Below are positions 63,084 to 64,000 of a stretch of 64,000 nucleotides of DNA, one piece after another (positions within the stretch are counted from its first letter, which is position 1; each line of letters opens with the position of its first letter). Below the pieces are notes generated by a model, which saw nothing but the letters and a program-made list of their open reading frames with translations, did no database searches and was not told the origin of the DNA. This stretch comes from CBDDEC01 sp965198045. GTDB lineage: Bacteria > Chloroflexota > Dehalococcoidia > UBA2979. The position numbers and the translations under genes were made by a program. The DNA lies in assembly GCA_965198045.1 (NCBI GenBank), contig CBDAOL010000011.1, positions 248,001-312,000 of the forward strand, written 5' to 3'.

Positions 63084-63893
63084 ATGTCTGAACTCGAGGC
63101 GCGGATGAAGCTCGCCGAGGGGCGAGAGGCCGAGATTTTTGCGTGGCCGGATGAGTCGGTCCTGCGGCTGCTGCGTCCCGGTGGAGGGCGCGCGCAGCTG
63201 GAGCAGGAGACGCGCGCGATGGAGGCGGCGCGGGCAGCCGGGGTGCGCTGTCCAGAGCCGCGAGGGGTGATCGAGGTCGAGGGGCGGCCGGGGCTGATCC
63301 TCGAGCGGGTGCACGGGCCGAACGGGCTCGATGACATCGCGAGCCGGCCGTGGGAGCTCTGGGGCGCGTCTCGCGCGTTCGGCGAGCAGCACGGGCTCCT
63401 CGGCGGCGTCGAGGCGCCGGAGGGGCTTCCTTCCGCGAAGGCGTTGGCCCGCCGAGGCGTGGAGCGGGCGGACGTCCCGGAGGACATCCGCCGGCGCACA
63501 CTGGACGACCTCGATGGGTTGCCGGAGGGCGACTGCATCTGTCACGGCGACTTTCATCCGGGCAACCTGATCTGGACCGACGACGGACCGGTGGTGATCG
63601 ACTGGGCCAACGCCAGCCGCGGCGACTCCACCGCCGATCACGCGCGCACACTGCTGCTGCTGCGGACGGCGTCGCTGCCGCCGGGTATGCCGCTCGCCTT
63701 GCGCATGCTGGCGAAGGTCGCGCGCGGGGCTGTCGTCCGAGGCTACGTGGGCGCGTACAAGAAGCTGCGCCCGGTCGACGCCTCGACGCTCGCGCGCTGG
63801 GAGCTCCCGGTGGCGATCGCGCGCCTCGCCGAGGACGTGGAGGAGGACCGCCCGGCCCTCGAGCGGCACATCAACGCGTTGCTGCGGCGGTAG
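63084..63893 (+). CDS. aminoglycoside phosphotransferase/choline kinase-like protein
   Basis: The 269-residue protein has a small N lobe (AEGREAEIFAWPDESVLRLL), the catalytic loop CHGDFHPGNLIW and the metal Asp in VVIDWANA. This fits the APH/choline kinase family. It lacks the signatures of any specific drug-resistance kinase, so the substrate is unknown and resistance should not be assumed. ATG 63084. Confidence 0.88.
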   Translation: MSELEARMKLAEGREAEIFAWPDESVLRLLRPGGGRAQLEQETRAMEAARAAGVRCPEPRGVIEVEGRPGLILERVHGPNGLDDIASRPWELWGASRAFGEQHGLLGGVEAPEGLPSAKALARRGVERADVPEDIRRRTLDDLDGLPEGDCICHGDFHPGNLIWTDDGPVVIDWANASRGDSTADHARTLLLLRTASLPPGMPLALRMLAKVARGAVVRGYVGAYKKLRPVDASTLARWELPVAIARLAEDVEEDRPALERHINALLRR

Positions 63894-64000
63894 CGACGGC
63901 CTCGGCCCTCAGGCACTTCGACGCTGGTGACTTCGTAACGAAGTCCGCGTGAAGAGCGGTGGCTACCGAATATGGCGGTAGAGGCGTGCGAGGACCGGCG

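Noticed and set aside
63084..63893. Aminoglycoside resistance gene
   Set aside because: Only generic APH-fold motifs; such kinases act on many substrates and no resistance signature is visible.

Overview
The window is a high-GC bacterial chromosome segment (64 kb, about 65 protein genes, one tRNA). The gene mix suggests Chloroflexota, possibly Dehalococcoidia-like: a RemA/DUF370 gene beside gmk, an alpha/beta hydrolase fused to a class III cyclase, two luciferase-like flavin oxidoreductases, DUF3179 and DUF6391 proteins, and a membrane-tethered LuxR-type HTH protein. This placement is inferred from gene content only; no rRNA or other phylogenetic marker was available.

Layout. 0-6 kb: partial amidohydrolase, enolase-superfamily dehydratase, two acyl-CoA carboxylase carboxyltransferase genes, a Gfo/Idh/MocA oxidoreductase, then tRNA-Arg(UCU). 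6.8-12.9 kb: fatty-acid or aromatic acyl-CoA catabolism (acyl-CoA dehydrogenase, enoyl-CoA hydratase, thiolase) mixed with NDH-2 and an MBL hydrolase. 13-19.2 kb is an accessory region: a sortase-like lipoprotein with Ser in place of Cys, a HabB-like membrane protein, cyclase remnants, small Cys-rich proteins, a membrane-anchored PEPPP-repeat protein, and a 90-bp repeat present twice. 19.3-32.3 kb: katG, a P450, a luciferase-like enzyme, a hydrolase-cyclase fusion, a sulfopyruvate-decarboxylase-like TPP enzyme, MBL, GNAT and M20 enzymes. 32.3-34.4 kb: an IS1182-type element inserted at the very start of a DinB gene. 34.5-46.2 kb: a second luciferase-like enzyme, dienelactone hydrolase, phosphate transport and PhoU, CoA-transferase, SRAP protein and secreted proteins. 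46.4-51.2 kb: M50 protease, HD protein, tyrA, aroA, remA-like gene and gmk. 52.2-59.8 kb: the tryptophan operon trpE-(Nudix/DinB)-trpG-D-C-F-B, without trpA. The rest holds a DUF2064 protein, two YCII proteins, a radical SAM protein and an APH-type kinase.

The most interesting part is the trp leader. A promoter is followed by a T-box riboswitch whose specifier loop can be drawn directly, with helices TCGGG/CCCGA and GACCG/CGGTC enclosing the codon TGG, and whose T-box bulge UGGC suits the G discriminator of tRNA-Trp. A terminator follows. Behind it lies a 44-codon leader ORF with its own ribosome-binding site and tandem Trp codons; it runs 17 nt into trpE in another frame. This looks like two stacked tryptophan sensors, tRNA charging plus ribosome stalling. 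Inside the operon, between trpE and trpG, is a fused Nudix-like/DinB-like gene with a degenerate Nudix box, translationally coupled to trpG.

Caution: about a dozen genes carry single-base frameshifts, several in homopolymers, and three have an in-frame stop inside conserved or continuous sequence. This density on both strands, including in trpC, points to residual sequencing error as much as to real gene decay. Coordinates of such genes span both frames, and they are marked as interrupted.
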